Part shown: positions 40,849 through 49,679 of the stretch, in pieces
Layout: every line of letters starts with the position of its first letter
Position numbering within the stretch: the stretch's first letter is position 1
Origin: Pseudomonas weihenstephanensis
GTDB lineage: Bacteria > Pseudomonadota > Gammaproteobacteria > Pseudomonadales > Pseudomonadaceae
Length of the DNA stretch: 64,000 bases
Direction of reading: 5' to 3'
Assembly (NCBI RefSeq): GCF_001043055.1
Contig: NZ_JYLF01000009.1
Coordinates: forward strand, 124,001 to 188,000
Notes under the pieces: model-generated
Database searches by the model: none
Told to the model about the DNA's origin: nothing
Seen by the model: the letters and a program-made list of their open reading frames with translations, nothing else
Position numbers and translations under genes: made by a program

Positions 40849-43545
40849 ATGACTAAAAGACTGCCTGATACGCTCACTGACCTGCGCACTATCGCTGCCA
40901 ACCCCGAACTGCCCTACCCAACCATCAGGCATGCATCCAACAACAACTTGCTGTACCCCCTTGATGCCAAAGAGGGAACTGTAGCGACCATTACCGTTGA
41001 GGGCCTGCAGGATGCTCCGGTTACTCTGTACTGGGTGATCAAGGATCAGGCATTGCCCACGTTCCAGCCGATTGTGGTAACTGGCAGCAGCAGGGACAGT
41101 GTCGAGGTTCAAATACCTTGGGAATATGTGAGCACCTGCATAGGTCACACGGTACTGATCTGGTACACCGCCAAGGTGAGTGGCAGAGTTAAGGAATCAT
41201 TGGTGCTGGAGTTAGAGATCCAGGACGTGCGAGAAGCAGATTTGCGCGCATCGCTGCCAGTATTTGAACACGCCAAACCCAATAGCCCCACGGATCCTAC
41301 GGTTGTGTTGGATATGTTCAAGTTTCAAGGGGATGAAACGATCAGCCTCAAGGCATGGCCGATGATTCAAGCCGGGCAGCGATTGTTTATCACCATTGCG
41401 GGTGACCAGCATGTGACACCGTATCAATTCATTTGGGTGGCATTTGACCACCTGGTAACAGAGGCCGAAGCGACAGCCGACCATGTTTTCAGGTTCACTC
41501 TGTCCCGTGCCTGGATGGGGCGCCGAATGGACTATTCCTCCTTGACTACCCACTTGGGCGTTATATGGGACGGTGTTGACCCGATCCTTCCGGTACCCAA
41601 TGATCCTGTGCATGAAAATCCGCTGCCGCTCAATGCTCAAGACTTTCACCTGCGCACGACCACACTCTTACGCGTGGACCCGGCGCTGGACTTACCACCA
41701 CCGCACCTCAAGGAGTCAGTGGATTGCGCAGAACAAGGGTGGATGGTTAACCCGGTCAATACGGTTAAGGGTGCGCACATCGTCATTACTTACGATGGCA
41801 TAGAAGCTGGAGATATTGTTTGCCCTGCGTTTATTGGCACCTCGGGGCCGGGATCACCCGTACTCGAGTGCCGAACGGTGCAGGATAACGAAACCAGCCT
41901 TGAATTTGTTGTGCCAGCCTCGGCGATCAGTGCCAATTTTGGTCAACCGATTACCTTGACTTACACCGTCAGTGTCAACGGTATCGAGGTGACGTCGCCA
42001 GAACGCGTGGTGAACGTTCTCAATGTCAGTCGCTTACCCTTGCCCGAGGTTGAGCAGGCCACCGGTAAAACACTGGATCTCAATACATTCGCCGGTGACG
42101 CTGATGCCAGCGTTATGCCGTGGCCCTACATAACACTAGAACAACCGTGTTGGTTATGGGTGACGGGTGAGCTTGAAGACGGCACACCCTACAGCTTTGA
42201 GGTTTTGGAAGGCGTACCCGTCAGTGCCCAGTGGCTGGCAGAGGGGGTCAATACGCCCTTGCCTCGGAACGAGTTGCAAAAGTTGGCCGATTGCCAACCC
42301 TTCCACGTGCACTTTGCAGTTAACTTCAATGGCCTGAAAGATAAAGCCAGCGCGACGAAATTCCCTCTGTTGACGCTGGGCATGGTTCAAGAAAACCTAG
42401 TGCTGCCAGTTCCAGCTGTCCTACAAGCCGTGGGCTCAGATCTGACGATTTGGAACGGCCGCGACGGTGTGACCGTACGGGTAACGTACGAACGAATCAG
42501 CGAACACCAGACAATTAATGTGCAATGGACCCAACCGGACGGCACGCATCTATCGCTGGCGCCAAAAACTGGCAACCGTGAAGCGGGCCATGTCGATTTC
42601 GACATCCCCAGAGAGGCAGTCATTCACGGCGCGGGTAAACAAACCCTGATCCGCTACACCGTTACCAGTGCCTGCAAGATGGCATCGTCCGAAACCCTGA
42701 CGTTGAATATCAGCGGGCCAGTTCGCTTACCTACCCCCGTCGTGCCCCAAGCGACACCGCCAGCTACCCAGAATGGAATTCTGGATATCCGCACGTTCGC
42801 CGGGGATGCCACCATTACTGTCAATGACAACACCTACGAAGAGGCCTGGTGGTTTGCACTGGCTGGGCAACGGGTCTGGTTGCGTGGTGACGGGACGTTG
42901 AAGAGCGGAGCCCCCTACACCATCAATGTGTATCTGGGCACCGTCATTACGCCTGCCGAAGTCTATGCAGGCCTTACGGCTGCCTTGAAACGCACTGAGC
43001 TATTAATGTTGAAAAACGAGAGTCCATTGATCTTTACCTGCAAAGTAACCGCCGATGGCAGCACTCATGAAAACCAAGCGGTGGTTTTCCCTGTGTTGCA
43101 ATTGATCGTACGCTCAGGTTTCAAAGACTTCACACCCTTTACAGCCGGTTGGAACGGCTGGATTGCAGGTTCGGCAGCCAATGGGGAAATGAAGTCCTAC
43201 CATCACCAGGGCAAAAGCTGTGTGGCCAATGGGACGGCCAGCACTGGTGGCGTGGGCGTTGTTTTGTACAAAGACCTAACGGGGCTTGAAGCTGGCGCGC
43301 AATACGATTTCAGCCTCCTCGCATGCACCCTCAACGGAGCAGCTCCCCTGCCAAAATTATCGCTAAAAACCCGTGAGACCGAGAATGTTACAACCATTAA
43401 GACCTTTAACTCGAGGTCATGGACACCGCTCAAAGGGAGCTTTATTGCAACCGCAACTTCAATGCGACTGGAGATTCATGGTCACGAACCGCAAGGCGCC
43501 ACCGGCAACGATTACGCTATCACTGACATTCTGATTACCGGGTAG
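40849..43545 (+). CDS. Large modular protein: three Ig-like repeats plus carbohydrate-binding-like C-terminus
   Basis: An 898-residue protein of unknown role with no signal peptide. It holds three copies of a two-part module. Part A is an Ig-like strand pattern (TVATITVEGLQDAPVTLYWV; HIVITYDGIEAGDIVCPAFI; VTVRVTYERISEHQTINVQW). Part B begins with a signature seen three times (LDMFKFQGDETISLKAWP about 156; LDLNTFAGDADASVMPWP about 402; LDIRTFAGDATITV about 645) and continues G(Q)RLF/WLW...G(T)PYxxxV. Residues about 755-898 look like a beta-sandwich carbohydrate-binding domain (FTAGWNGW...). Similar modules occur in Pseudomonas surface or toxin-associated proteins (recalled). Cytosolic, or exported by a non-Sec route. 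Confidence 0.75.
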   Translation: MTKRLPDTLTDLRTIAANPELPYPTIRHASNNNLLYPLDAKEGTVATITVEGLQDAPVTLYWVIKDQALPTFQPIVVTGSSRDSVEVQIPWEYVSTCIGHTVLIWYTAKVSGRVKESLVLELEIQDVREADLRASLPVFEHAKPNSPTDPTVVLDMFKFQGDETISLKAWPMIQAGQRLFITIAGDQHVTPYQFIWVAFDHLVTEAEATADHVFRFTLSRAWMGRRMDYSSLTTHLGVIWDGVDPILPVPNDPVHENPLPLNAQDFHLRTTTLLRVDPALDLPPPHLKESVDCAEQGWMVNPVNTVKGAHIVITYDGIEAGDIVCPAFIGTSGPGSPVLECRTVQDNETSLEFVVPASAISANFGQPITLTYTVSVNGIEVTSPERVVNVLNVSRLPLPEVEQATGKTLDLNTFAGDADASVMPWPYITLEQPCWLWVTGELEDGTPYSFEVLEGVPVSAQWLAEGVNTPLPRNELQKLADCQPFHVHFAVNFNGLKDKASATKFPLLTLGMVQENLVLPVPAVLQAVGSDLTIWNGRDGVTVRVTYERISEHQTINVQWTQPDGTHLSLAPKTGNREAGHVDFDIPREAVIHGAGKQTLIRYTVTSACKMASSETLTLNISGPVRLPTPVVPQATPPATQNGILDIRTFAGDATITVNDNTYEEAWWFALAGQRVWLRGDGTLKSGAPYTINVYLGTVITPAEVYAGLTAALKRTELLMLKNESPLIFTCKVTADGSTHENQAVVFPVLQLIVRSGFKDFTPFTAGWNGWIAGSAANGEMKSYHHQGKSCVANGTASTGGVGVVLYKDLTGLEAGAQYDFSLLACTLNGAAPLPKLSLKTRETENVTTIKTFNSRSWTPLKGSFIATATSMRLEIHGHEPQGATGNDYAITDILITG

Positions 43546-43570
43546 CGTTTAAAAGCTGTTTACCCTCATA

Positions 43571-43602
43571 AAATGCTCCGGCCTTTGGCTGGAGCATTTT
43601 TT
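43571..43602 (+). terminator. Rho-independent terminator of the modular protein gene
   Basis: Nine-bp stem AAATGCTCC / GGAGCATTT with loop GGCCTTTGGCT, continuing into a T-run, 26 bp past the stop. Confidence 0.88.
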
Positions 43603-43795
43603 CATACGCATGATCGTTTCCGGCAACTTGAATCGCCCAGCGTCCCATCTTTTTTGGTCACACGGGTGAAGGGACCGGCTATCGGTAACTAAACTGATAC
43701 AAATCATGTAGGAAGCGCGCTCTGAACTTGTAGTCATTGGCGCAGACTGCGATAAGGTGCGCCGTAAATCCGGGTTAAATCCTCAGCAAAGCCTT

Positions 43796-43822
43796 CGCCA
43801 CCGAACGCAGCGTTCGATGGCG
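43796..43822. repeat. 13-bp inverted repeat upstream of the DUF1523 gene
   Basis: CGCCACCGAACGC and GCGTTCGATGGCG are mirror complements with one mismatch around a single base. No T-run follows. It lies about 85 bp before the DUF1523 start, so it may be an operator or a leader hairpin. The rest of the 43603-43891 gap shows no gene. Confidence 0.45.
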
Positions 43823-43891
43823 GCTAAAAAGACGGATCAGGCCACGTTGACGTCGCCACCGGTTCAATTAACACCCTCAGGAATTATCAAT

Positions 43892-43912
43892 ATGTGCGTG
43901 GTTATTGCATGA
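43892..43912 (+). CDS. Six-codon leader ORF overlapping the DUF1523 start
   Basis: ATG TGC GTG GTT ATT GCA TGA encodes MCVVIA. Its TGA overlaps the DUF1523 ATG (ATGA). The only good ribosome site nearby, AGGA at 43879, is 9 bases before this ATG and 27 before the DUF1523 ATG. This suggests translational coupling. An alternative is that the main gene starts at the in-frame GTG 43894, which makes this mini-ORF accidental. Confidence 0.35.
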   Translation: MCVVIA

Positions 43913-44448
43913 AGTGGCTCAAGGGCATATTGCTGGGCACCGCCCTGCTTGCAGTGGGCGCGGTTGGGCTAGGGTTGTTTTACTTTCTGCCCCAACACGA
44001 TGTGGTGATGGTCACGGGCGTGGAAGTCAAACGGGTCGATCACAACGGCGTGATCAACGCAGAAAACCCCGCTGACGGCCCGACCCGGGATGTTTACTTC
44101 ATCAACACTGAAGACCCGGTCACCAAAGAGGTGATGGTGTATCGCAATGAGGACACGGGCTGGTCCTTTCCGTGGTATTTCAAGTTCGACTCAGCTGACA
44201 TCCAGGCCAAGGCCCAAGGGTATTCGCGCGATGCCAACCAACTGGCCTTGATTCGTTACTACGGCTGGCGCATCAAGATTTTCTCGGTGTTCCCCAACAT
44301 CACTGCGATCGAAGCCACCAACAGCCGCACTGAACCCTTCCCCTGGTTCAATACAGTGTTTTTCAGCGTGCTGGCGCTGGTCCTGATTTGCCTGGCAGTC
44401 TTTATCAAGCGCCGTTTGAAGCGTCGTCCGCAAATGCTGGCCAATTGA
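43909..44448 (+). CDS. DUF1523 family membrane protein
   Basis: A 179-residue protein with one helix at each end (about 3-24 and 143-165) and a periplasmic middle containing VTGVEVKRVDHNG, RDVYFINTEDP and WSFPWYFKFDSADIQAKAQG. This layout is that of DUF1523 proteins, whose function is unknown. The final KRRLKRRPQ tail is cytosolic. It stands alone; the flanks are a terminator and remnants. Start ATG 43909 or GTG 43894. Confidence 0.78.
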   Translation: MKWLKGILLGTALLAVGAVGLGLFYFLPQHDVVMVTGVEVKRVDHNGVINAENPADGPTRDVYFINTEDPVTKEVMVYRNEDTGWSFPWYFKFDSADIQAKAQGYSRDANQLALIRYYGWRIKIFSVFPNITAIEATNSRTEPFPWFNTVFFSVLALVLICLAVFIKRRLKRRPQMLAN

Positions 44449-44453
44449 TCCAT

Positions 44454-44472
44454 GCGCCCCTGACCGGGGCGC
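44454..44472 (+). terminator. Short GC hairpin after the DUF1523 gene
   Basis: Seven-bp stem GCGCCCC/GGGGCGC directly after the stop codon. No T-run, so weak. Confidence 0.35.
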
Positions 44473-44504
44473 CTCCCCCGGTATAAGGCGACCTTTGAGT
44501 GGCC

Positions 44505-44610
44505 AGGCACTACTAAGCGCCCGCAGTGGATTACCTGCGATCAGGGCCGTGGCCCAGTCTGAAAAAGCCCGCACCCGCAGCGATAAATCACGGGGCGGGA
44601 GCTGCCCCAT
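44505..44610 (-). pseudogene. LysR-type regulator remnant, C-terminal tail (copy 1)
   Basis: The minus-strand reading LPPRDLSLRVRAFSDWATAL, then IAGNPLRALSS, is the usual end of LysR-type effector domains (RVRAFxDWxxxL pattern). No body of such a gene is present. It lies just right of DUF1523 and left of the MepB gene. A related tail lies on the other side of MepB. The rest of the 44473-44759 gap shows no gene. Confidence 0.45.
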
Positions 44611-44759
44611 GCGGACTCGGCTTTGGACGTTTAGACGCACGAACGGGCGCTTCGCACGATCACTGCGCAGCCGAAACGAGCACAGGCTATTGATCGGTGA
44701 CGGATACATCGTTGAGCGCCGGGCTAATCCAGCGCACTCAAGAATGACGAATAAGGCGC

Positions 44760-45332
44760 TTAACCTCCAAAGAGCTGACGCACTTTTGCAGAATCGGCGT
44801 GTCCGCTTTGTTCAAGAGCAAGGAAGTATCGCAGTTGCCATTGCTGTGTTCTGACGGCTTCTTTGGCGACAGGTTTGACCCACGGTGGATAAACCCGGAT
44901 AGCGCGCTTACCGCCTTTACCGTTAATCGCCATGATGCCTTTTGATGCCAGTATCTTGAGGTCGAACACAAACTGTCCGCGATGCCTTGCGTCGAACACA
45001 CTCACCACAACAAAAGCTGCGCCATCATCGATATCCAGAGGTGCAATGATGCTGTCGGACGTTCGGCGCTTCCAGAGCGTGACGAACTGTCCAATCTTCG
45101 TCGGCGTTGTTTTAGCCACACGAAAAACAATCGTATGCCCATCAAGGCCAAAGCGCGAAGCACCGTACTGCGCACTTTCAGCCTCGCGTTGAGCCTGCTC
45201 CGTCAATTGCATGCCCGCCGGCGTGTACACCTTCTGGATAGCAGCCATCAGATCGTTCGGAACATGGCCGAGGGCTGGGTCAGGCGCACCTGCATAGTTT
45301 GTGTGCTGTTCAGTTAAATCGACTTTCAACAC
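44760..45332 (-). CDS. MepB family protein
   Basis: A 190-residue protein. The central stretch IGQFVTLWKRRTSDSIIAPLDIDDG, then GQFVFDLKILASKGIM, and the final AIRVYPPWVKPVAKEAVRTQQWQLRYFL match MepB proteins, named from the Staphylococcus mepRAB multidrug operon. Their biochemical role is unknown. GTG at 45332 is preferred because GGAG lies 6 bases before it; a TTG two codons upstream is less likely. It is flanked on both sides by LysR-like tails, so it probably arrived by insertion or reshuffling. Confidence 0.78.
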   Translation of the reverse strand: MLKVDLTEQHTNYAGAPDPALGHVPNDLMAAIQKVYTPAGMQLTEQAQREAESAQYGASRFGLDGHTIVFRVAKTTPTKIGQFVTLWKRRTSDSIIAPLDIDDGAAFVVVSVFDARHRGQFVFDLKILASKGIMAINGKGGKRAIRVYPPWVKPVAKEAVRTQQWQLRYFLALEQSGHADSAKVRQLFGG

Positions 45333-45549
45333 GAGCAACTCCTAAATTACTCAATGACCCTACGGTCCACGCCAGCACATAGGCCAGGCCTCCAACATGC
45401 CGATGCTCACCGCATGTGTTTTTAGCCAGCCGATGATGGTACACAAACGCAGAACACGGCCACAGCCCAATTTTGCCGAACATTGCGAGCAGATCAGCCC
45501 GCAAGCTGCCCCGCTGCTGTGCTCACCTGAGTACCATTATTCGCCGCGT

Positions 45550-45690
45550 CTAAAGCCCTGAACCTACTTCATCAAGCGCCCACAGCGGGTCATTGGCCAT
45601 CAGCGCTGTTACCCCATCGGTAAAGGCACGCACCCTGGCGCCGAGATTACCGAGCAACAGCAGGTACAGCTCATGGCGTTGCATCGATTT
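45550..45690 (-). pseudogene. LysR-type regulator remnant, C-terminal tail (copy 2)
   Basis: The minus-strand frame from 45684 reads MQRHELYLLLLGNLGARVRA, then FTDGVTALMANDPLWALDEV, with a stop at 45550. This shares the RVRAF-D-xxTALxAxxPLxAL pattern of the other tail at 44505-44610. The remaining sequence in 45333-45758 contains no recognisable gene. Confidence 0.45.
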
Positions 45691-45758
45691 AAGCAGTCTT
45701 TGCACGAGGTATTGGCACCTTCGAAAGCGACCTCTGAGCAGCTGTCACTTCGATTGCC

Positions 45759-46955
45759 TTACCCCCCCGGTGAGGCAAATACCGATCGGGCATTGCTGGC
45801 CGGGCTGAACACAGCCGTCACCACCAACATCGACACAACAGCCACCACCAGTACCCACCAGGCACTGACAAAGCTGCCTGTCAGTTCACGAAGCCAGCCC
45901 GTCAGCCAAGGTGATAGCGCATTAACCAGAAACCCCGCCCCTTGCACGAAGCTGGCTAGCTGCCCCGCCTCGCGCGGCTGGCGGCAATGATCGAGGATCA
46001 AAATCAGGCTCAAGGCAAAACAGGCACCCAGACCGAAACCGATCAAGGCCACCCACAGGTGCGGCGAATCAAGCGGCCACATCACCAGCCCGACATAACC
46101 CAGCGCCTGTGCGCACAGACTGATTGCCAACAGCGGGCGCCGGTCAATACTGCGGTGCGCCAGGGCTGGCATCACCAGGGCGGCGATCACCTGAAACACG
46201 GTCATGAACGCCAGCAGCGAACCGCTGTGTGCCGCGCTCCAGCCCATTTGCACAAAATACGCAGGCAGCCAGGCAACCATGCTCATGTAGCCGCAGTTCA
46301 CCAGGCCGAAGTACAACGCCAACAGCCACGCCCGGCGTGTGTGCCAAGGCCGTGTACCGGCCCCGGCGGCCTCAGGCAGTACGCTGGCACCAAGGGGCAG
46401 CCGCCACCACATCACCAGTGCCACCAGCGCCGGAACCAGCCAGATTCCCAACCCGCTTTGCCAATGATTGAAATGATCCGCCACCCGTGGGCTGACCAGT
46501 GCCGCCAATCCCCCGCCTGCCATCAGCGAGGCGCTGTACACCCCCAAAGCCAGGGCAATGCGATGCGGGAACTGGCGCTTGATCAGTACCGGGACCAGAA
46601 CCTGAATCAACGCCACCCCCGCACCTCCTAACAAGGCCGTGGCCAGCAGGCTTGGGGCGTGCGTCCCATAGAACCGCCACAGGCATGCGCCCAGAATCAG
46701 CGTCAGCCCCAAAGCCACACCATAGCGTTCACCCACACGGGCTTGCACGCGCACCCCGAGCAACGCCACCAGGCCCATACAAATCACGGGCAGGCTGGTC
46801 AACCAGGCGCTGCTTTGAAAGCTCATGCCCGTGTCGGCACGAATGGCCATCAGCAGTGGGCTGACAGAGCTGAGGATCGGGCGCAGATTCAGGCCCAGCA
46901 CGACCAGCAACGCCCAATGAGCGAACTCGCGAAAAGCGGCTTTATCCGCCTGCAT
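45759..46955 (-). CDS. CynX/NimT-type MFS transporter
   Basis: A 398-residue MFS protein with twelve helices. The start region VVLGLNLRPILSSVSPLLMAIRADTGMSF is the hallmark of the CynX/NimT (cyanate/nitroimidazole) group. ATG at 46955 overlaps the end of the deaminase gene by 14 bases, and the longer upstream frame would read into the deaminase, so it is rejected. Last gene of the ankyrin-deaminase-transporter operon; export or import of a nucleobase-like compound is inferred. Confidence 0.83.
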   Translation of the reverse strand: MQADKAAFREFAHWALLVVLGLNLRPILSSVSPLLMAIRADTGMSFQSSAWLTSLPVICMGLVALLGVRVQARVGERYGVALGLTLILGACLWRFYGTHAPSLLATALLGGAGVALIQVLVPVLIKRQFPHRIALALGVYSASLMAGGGLAALVSPRVADHFNHWQSGLGIWLVPALVALVMWWRLPLGASVLPEAAGAGTRPWHTRRAWLLALYFGLVNCGYMSMVAWLPAYFVQMGWSAAHSGSLLAFMTVFQVIAALVMPALAHRSIDRRPLLAISLCAQALGYVGLVMWPLDSPHLWVALIGFGLGACFALSLILILDHCRQPREAGQLASFVQGAGFLVNALSPWLTGWLRELTGSFVSAWWVLVVAVVSMLVVTAVFSPASNARSVFASPGG

Positions 46956-47403
46956 GACGAGCCTGCCAATCGCGATAAATCTGCTCAATGCCCGGTTGCG
47001 CCAGATGCCGTACAGGCAACGTTTGCTCGCACACAGGGTGCGCCAATTGCTGATAGATCGCCTCCGTAGACAGGCCGAACGGTGCGCCCTGCTGGTTAGT
47101 GGCGCCAAACACCACCCTGGCGACACCGCTCAGGTACATCGCGCTCAAGCACATGGGGCAAGGCTGCCCGCTGGCGTAGATCACGCAATCATCCAGACGC
47201 GCACCGAGTTGCTGGCTGACTGCCCGTATGACTAGCAGCTCTGCGTGGGCGGTAGGGTCCTGAGTGACATGAATGGTGTTGGCTGCTTCAGCCAGTATCT
47301 GGTCGTGTTTAACCAGCACGGCGCCAAAAGGCCGGCCTCCGCCAGACACGTTTTCGGCGGCCAGTTGCACCGCACGTTGCAGGTAATGCTCATCGTTATG
47401 CAT
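46942..47403 (-). CDS. Nucleoside/nucleobase deaminase (guanine deaminase-like)
   Basis: A 153-residue zinc deaminase of the cytidine deaminase superfamily. The zinc motifs are HAELLVIR (His/Glu, about 53-60) and PCPMCLSAMY (two Cys, about 81-90). GRPFGAVLVKHDQ and the late TLPVRHL are closest to GuaD-type guanine deaminases, though tRNA adenosine deaminase relatives cannot be excluded. ATG at 47403 has GGAG five bases upstream. Middle gene of the operon, 19 bp after the ankyrin gene. Confidence 0.85.
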   Translation of the reverse strand: MHNDEHYLQRAVQLAAENVSGGGRPFGAVLVKHDQILAEAANTIHVTQDPTAHAELLVIRAVSQQLGARLDDCVIYASGQPCPMCLSAMYLSGVARVVFGATNQQGAPFGLSTEAIYQQLAHPVCEQTLPVRHLAQPGIEQIYRDWQARHAGG

Positions 47404-47422
47404 AACAACTCCAGATCGCGTA

Positions 47423-48082
47423 TCAGTTTGCGCCAGCCTCGCGCAGCAAGTGCGCGATAACGTGTTGGCCGCGTTTTTGCGCCTGTTGCAACGGGGTCAT
47501 GCCCTCGTTGTCAGGCAGGTTCAAATCGGCGCCCGCCTCGATCAGTTGGGTGACGATATGCTGGTGCGCGGGGCCGCCATCGGACAGTACGATGGCTTCC
47601 ATCAGGCAGGTCCACCCCAGGCGGTTGACATGATTGAGGTCCACGCCCGCTGCAATCAGCAAGCGCACGGTTTCTACATGACCGCGTTCACAGGCCGGGA
47701 TCAACGCGGTGCCGCCGTAACGGTTGGTACTCTTCAGATCGGCGCCGTGCGCCAGCGCAAGCTCAAGGATCTCGTTGCGACCCCTTGCGCCTGCCAGCAA
47801 GTAGGGGCTGTCACGGATCAAGTTTTTCTGGTTAACGTTGGCCCCCGCCTCGATTAAGGCCTGAGCAATCCCAATGTGGTTAGCGCGTGTTGCAAGCAAC
47901 AGCGCACTGCTGCCATCCAGTGACGAGGCGTTGACATCTGTACCGTCTGCAATCAGTTGTTGCACTGTGTCCAGCTCACCGTTTTTCACCGCGCCAAGCA
48001 GTGTGGTGTCATTTGCCATCACGGCTCCCGTCATCAACCACCCCACTACCCACACTGCGTATTTGCCTGTCAGGGAACCCAT
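47423..48082 (-). CDS. Periplasmic ankyrin repeat protein
   Basis: A 219-residue exported protein (signal ending VMA-ND) made of about six ankyrin repeats of about 33 residues, for example SSALLLATRANHIGIAQALIEAGANVN, TALIPACERGHVETVRLLIAAGVDLN and MTPLQQAQKRGQHVIAHLLREAGAN. It should bind a protein partner. ATG at 48082 is chosen because GGGAG sits five bases upstream. It is the first gene of an operon with a deaminase and a CynX-type transporter; the divergent LysR gene probably regulates all three. Confidence 0.87.
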   Translation of the reverse strand: MGSLTGKYAVWVVGWLMTGAVMANDTTLLGAVKNGELDTVQQLIADGTDVNASSLDGSSALLLATRANHIGIAQALIEAGANVNQKNLIRDSPYLLAGARGRNEILELALAHGADLKSTNRYGGTALIPACERGHVETVRLLIAAGVDLNHVNRLGWTCLMEAIVLSDGGPAHQHIVTQLIEAGADLNLPDNEGMTPLQQAQKRGQHVIAHLLREAGAN

Positions 48083-48179
48083 GCTCACTCCCTCTTATCA
48101 ATTTCATGAAAAGCCAGTATGGTCACCGCTCCAGGCATTCTGAAATTAAATATAAACATGCCTTTCAGTGGCTTTGTGA

Positions 48180-49055
48180 ATGGCGGTAACAATGTTTGAT
48201 CCCTTGCTCTTGCGCAGTTTTGTCGCTGTCGTGGATTGCGCTAATTTCACCCGGGCGGCTCAACGCCTGCATCTCACCCAATCCACGGTCAGCCAGCAAA
48301 TACGACGTTTGGAAGACAGCCTGGGCTGCAAGCTGCTCGACCGCGAACAACGCCGGGTGATGGCCACCCCCGAAGGCGAGCGCCTGCTGGTTTACGCGCG
48401 CCGCATTCTGGCCCTGCAAGAGGAAGCCCGAGAGGTGCTTCTGGATGTAAAAAGTGAGGGGGTGCTACGCCTGGGTGTACCTGAAGACTTTGCGGCCGAA
48501 CGCCTGATGCCGATCCTTTCGCGCTTCGGCCGCGAGCACCCCGGTGTACGCCTGGAAGTCACCAGCGGCTTGGGGCCGGAGCTGATGCGGCTCTATCGTC
48601 AAGGCGAGTTTGACTTGCTACTGGTCAAGCAGATGGGACAAGACGCGGACTGCCTGGCCTCCTGGCCGGAACGCATGTGCTGGGTAGACAGCCGCTCAAC
48701 CCCCGCCTTGGCGCGTGATCCCTTGCCACTGGTTGTGTTTCCGGTCGGTGGTTTGTACCGCAATGAAATGCTGCATCACTTGGAGATGGGCGGATGGCGC
48801 TGGCGCATCAACTACTCAAGTGCCAGTCTGGCCAGTGTCTGTGCAGCGGTGGCTGCGGGGCTGGGCATCAGTTTGCTGCCCGAGCGGGTCATCCGGGCAG
48901 ACCACCAGGTACTCGAAGCGTGCTGTGGCCTGCCTGATATTCAAGGGGTATTTCTCGCTCTCTACGGCCTGAACGGACTCAGCCACGCGGGCAATCTGTT
49001 GAAGCACCAACTGATAGACCTGTGCCAAGCACTCGCTCAACCCCAATCAGCCTGA
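48180..49055 (+). CDS. LysR family transcriptional regulator
   Basis: A 291-residue regulator. The N-terminal winged helix is clear (LLRSFVAVVDCANFTRAAQR, LHLTQSTVSQQIRRLEDSLG), followed by the linker and an effector domain starting RLGVPEDFAAERLMPIL. It is divergent from the ankyrin/deaminase/CynX operon across 97 bp, the classic LysR arrangement, so control of that operon is likely. A second ATG at 48192 is possible. Confidence 0.92.
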   Translation: MAVTMFDPLLLRSFVAVVDCANFTRAAQRLHLTQSTVSQQIRRLEDSLGCKLLDREQRRVMATPEGERLLVYARRILALQEEAREVLLDVKSEGVLRLGVPEDFAAERLMPILSRFGREHPGVRLEVTSGLGPELMRLYRQGEFDLLLVKQMGQDADCLASWPERMCWVDSRSTPALARDPLPLVVFPVGGLYRNEMLHHLEMGGWRWRINYSSASLASVCAAVAAGLGISLLPERVIRADHQVLEACCGLPDIQGVFLALYGLNGLSHAGNLLKHQLIDLCQALAQPQSA

Positions 49056-49138
49056 ACGCTTTTTGGCCGCTGGCGATATCGCGCCTGAGGGTGAGGCTCC
49101 AAACAACAGGCCGTGCGAGGTAAACACACCGCACGCCC

Positions 49139-49676
49139 TTGGATGTCGCGGCTGAAACCTTCAAGCACCGAGCCGCGGATACTCTTCTTATGCCGCCAGC
49201 CTGCGGCACAAAGTACGTGCAGGTGACGTGCACAGCATTTTTGACGGGCTACGGCAAAACCACCCTGCTGATGCAATGGCACGAGGTTTTGCGCCAACAG
49301 GCTCCCGAGACGGGAGTGGCCTGGCTGTCACTGGATGAGGCCGATGGCGAACCGCTTTCTTGCCTACCTGATTCTGGCCCTTAACCATGCTGGCATTGAA
49401 CTGGCGAACTTGCCTCATCTGGCCGCGTCGCAGGCACTGGATGTTCAGCCGCAACGCACCCTGCATGCGTTGCGCCAGGCACTTGCCCGCGAGAACCGCG
49501 CAATCACACTGGTTCTGGATGACTATCACCTCGCTGCCAGCCCTGAGGTGGCCGATATTCTGGACCCGTTGATAGAGCAAGCAGCTCCGTGGCTGCGCTG
49601 GATGGTCGCCAGCCGCACACGCCCGCACTGGCCGCTATCACGCTGGAAAGCCAAGGGTTGGGTGCACGAAGTCAGT
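49139..49676 (+). pseudogene. Broken LuxR/MalT-type ATPase regulator fragment
   Basis: The frame from 49139 reads TGYGKTTLLMQWHEVLRQQ (Walker A of MalT-type LuxR regulators) and AWLSLDEADGEPL. It then shifts frame near 49340 into RFLAYLILALNHAGIELANL, DVQPQRTLHALRQALARE, TLVLDDYHLAASPEVADILD and LRWMVASRTRPHWPLSRWKA. These are in the family's order but end abruptly at about 49676. The remaining two thirds, including the DNA-binding domain, are missing. Confidence 0.7.
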
Positions 49677-49679
49677 GCG

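Noticed and set aside
43549..43737. 62-codon minus-strand frame after the modular protein gene
   Set aside because: It overlaps a clear terminator hairpin and has no similarity or ribosome site.
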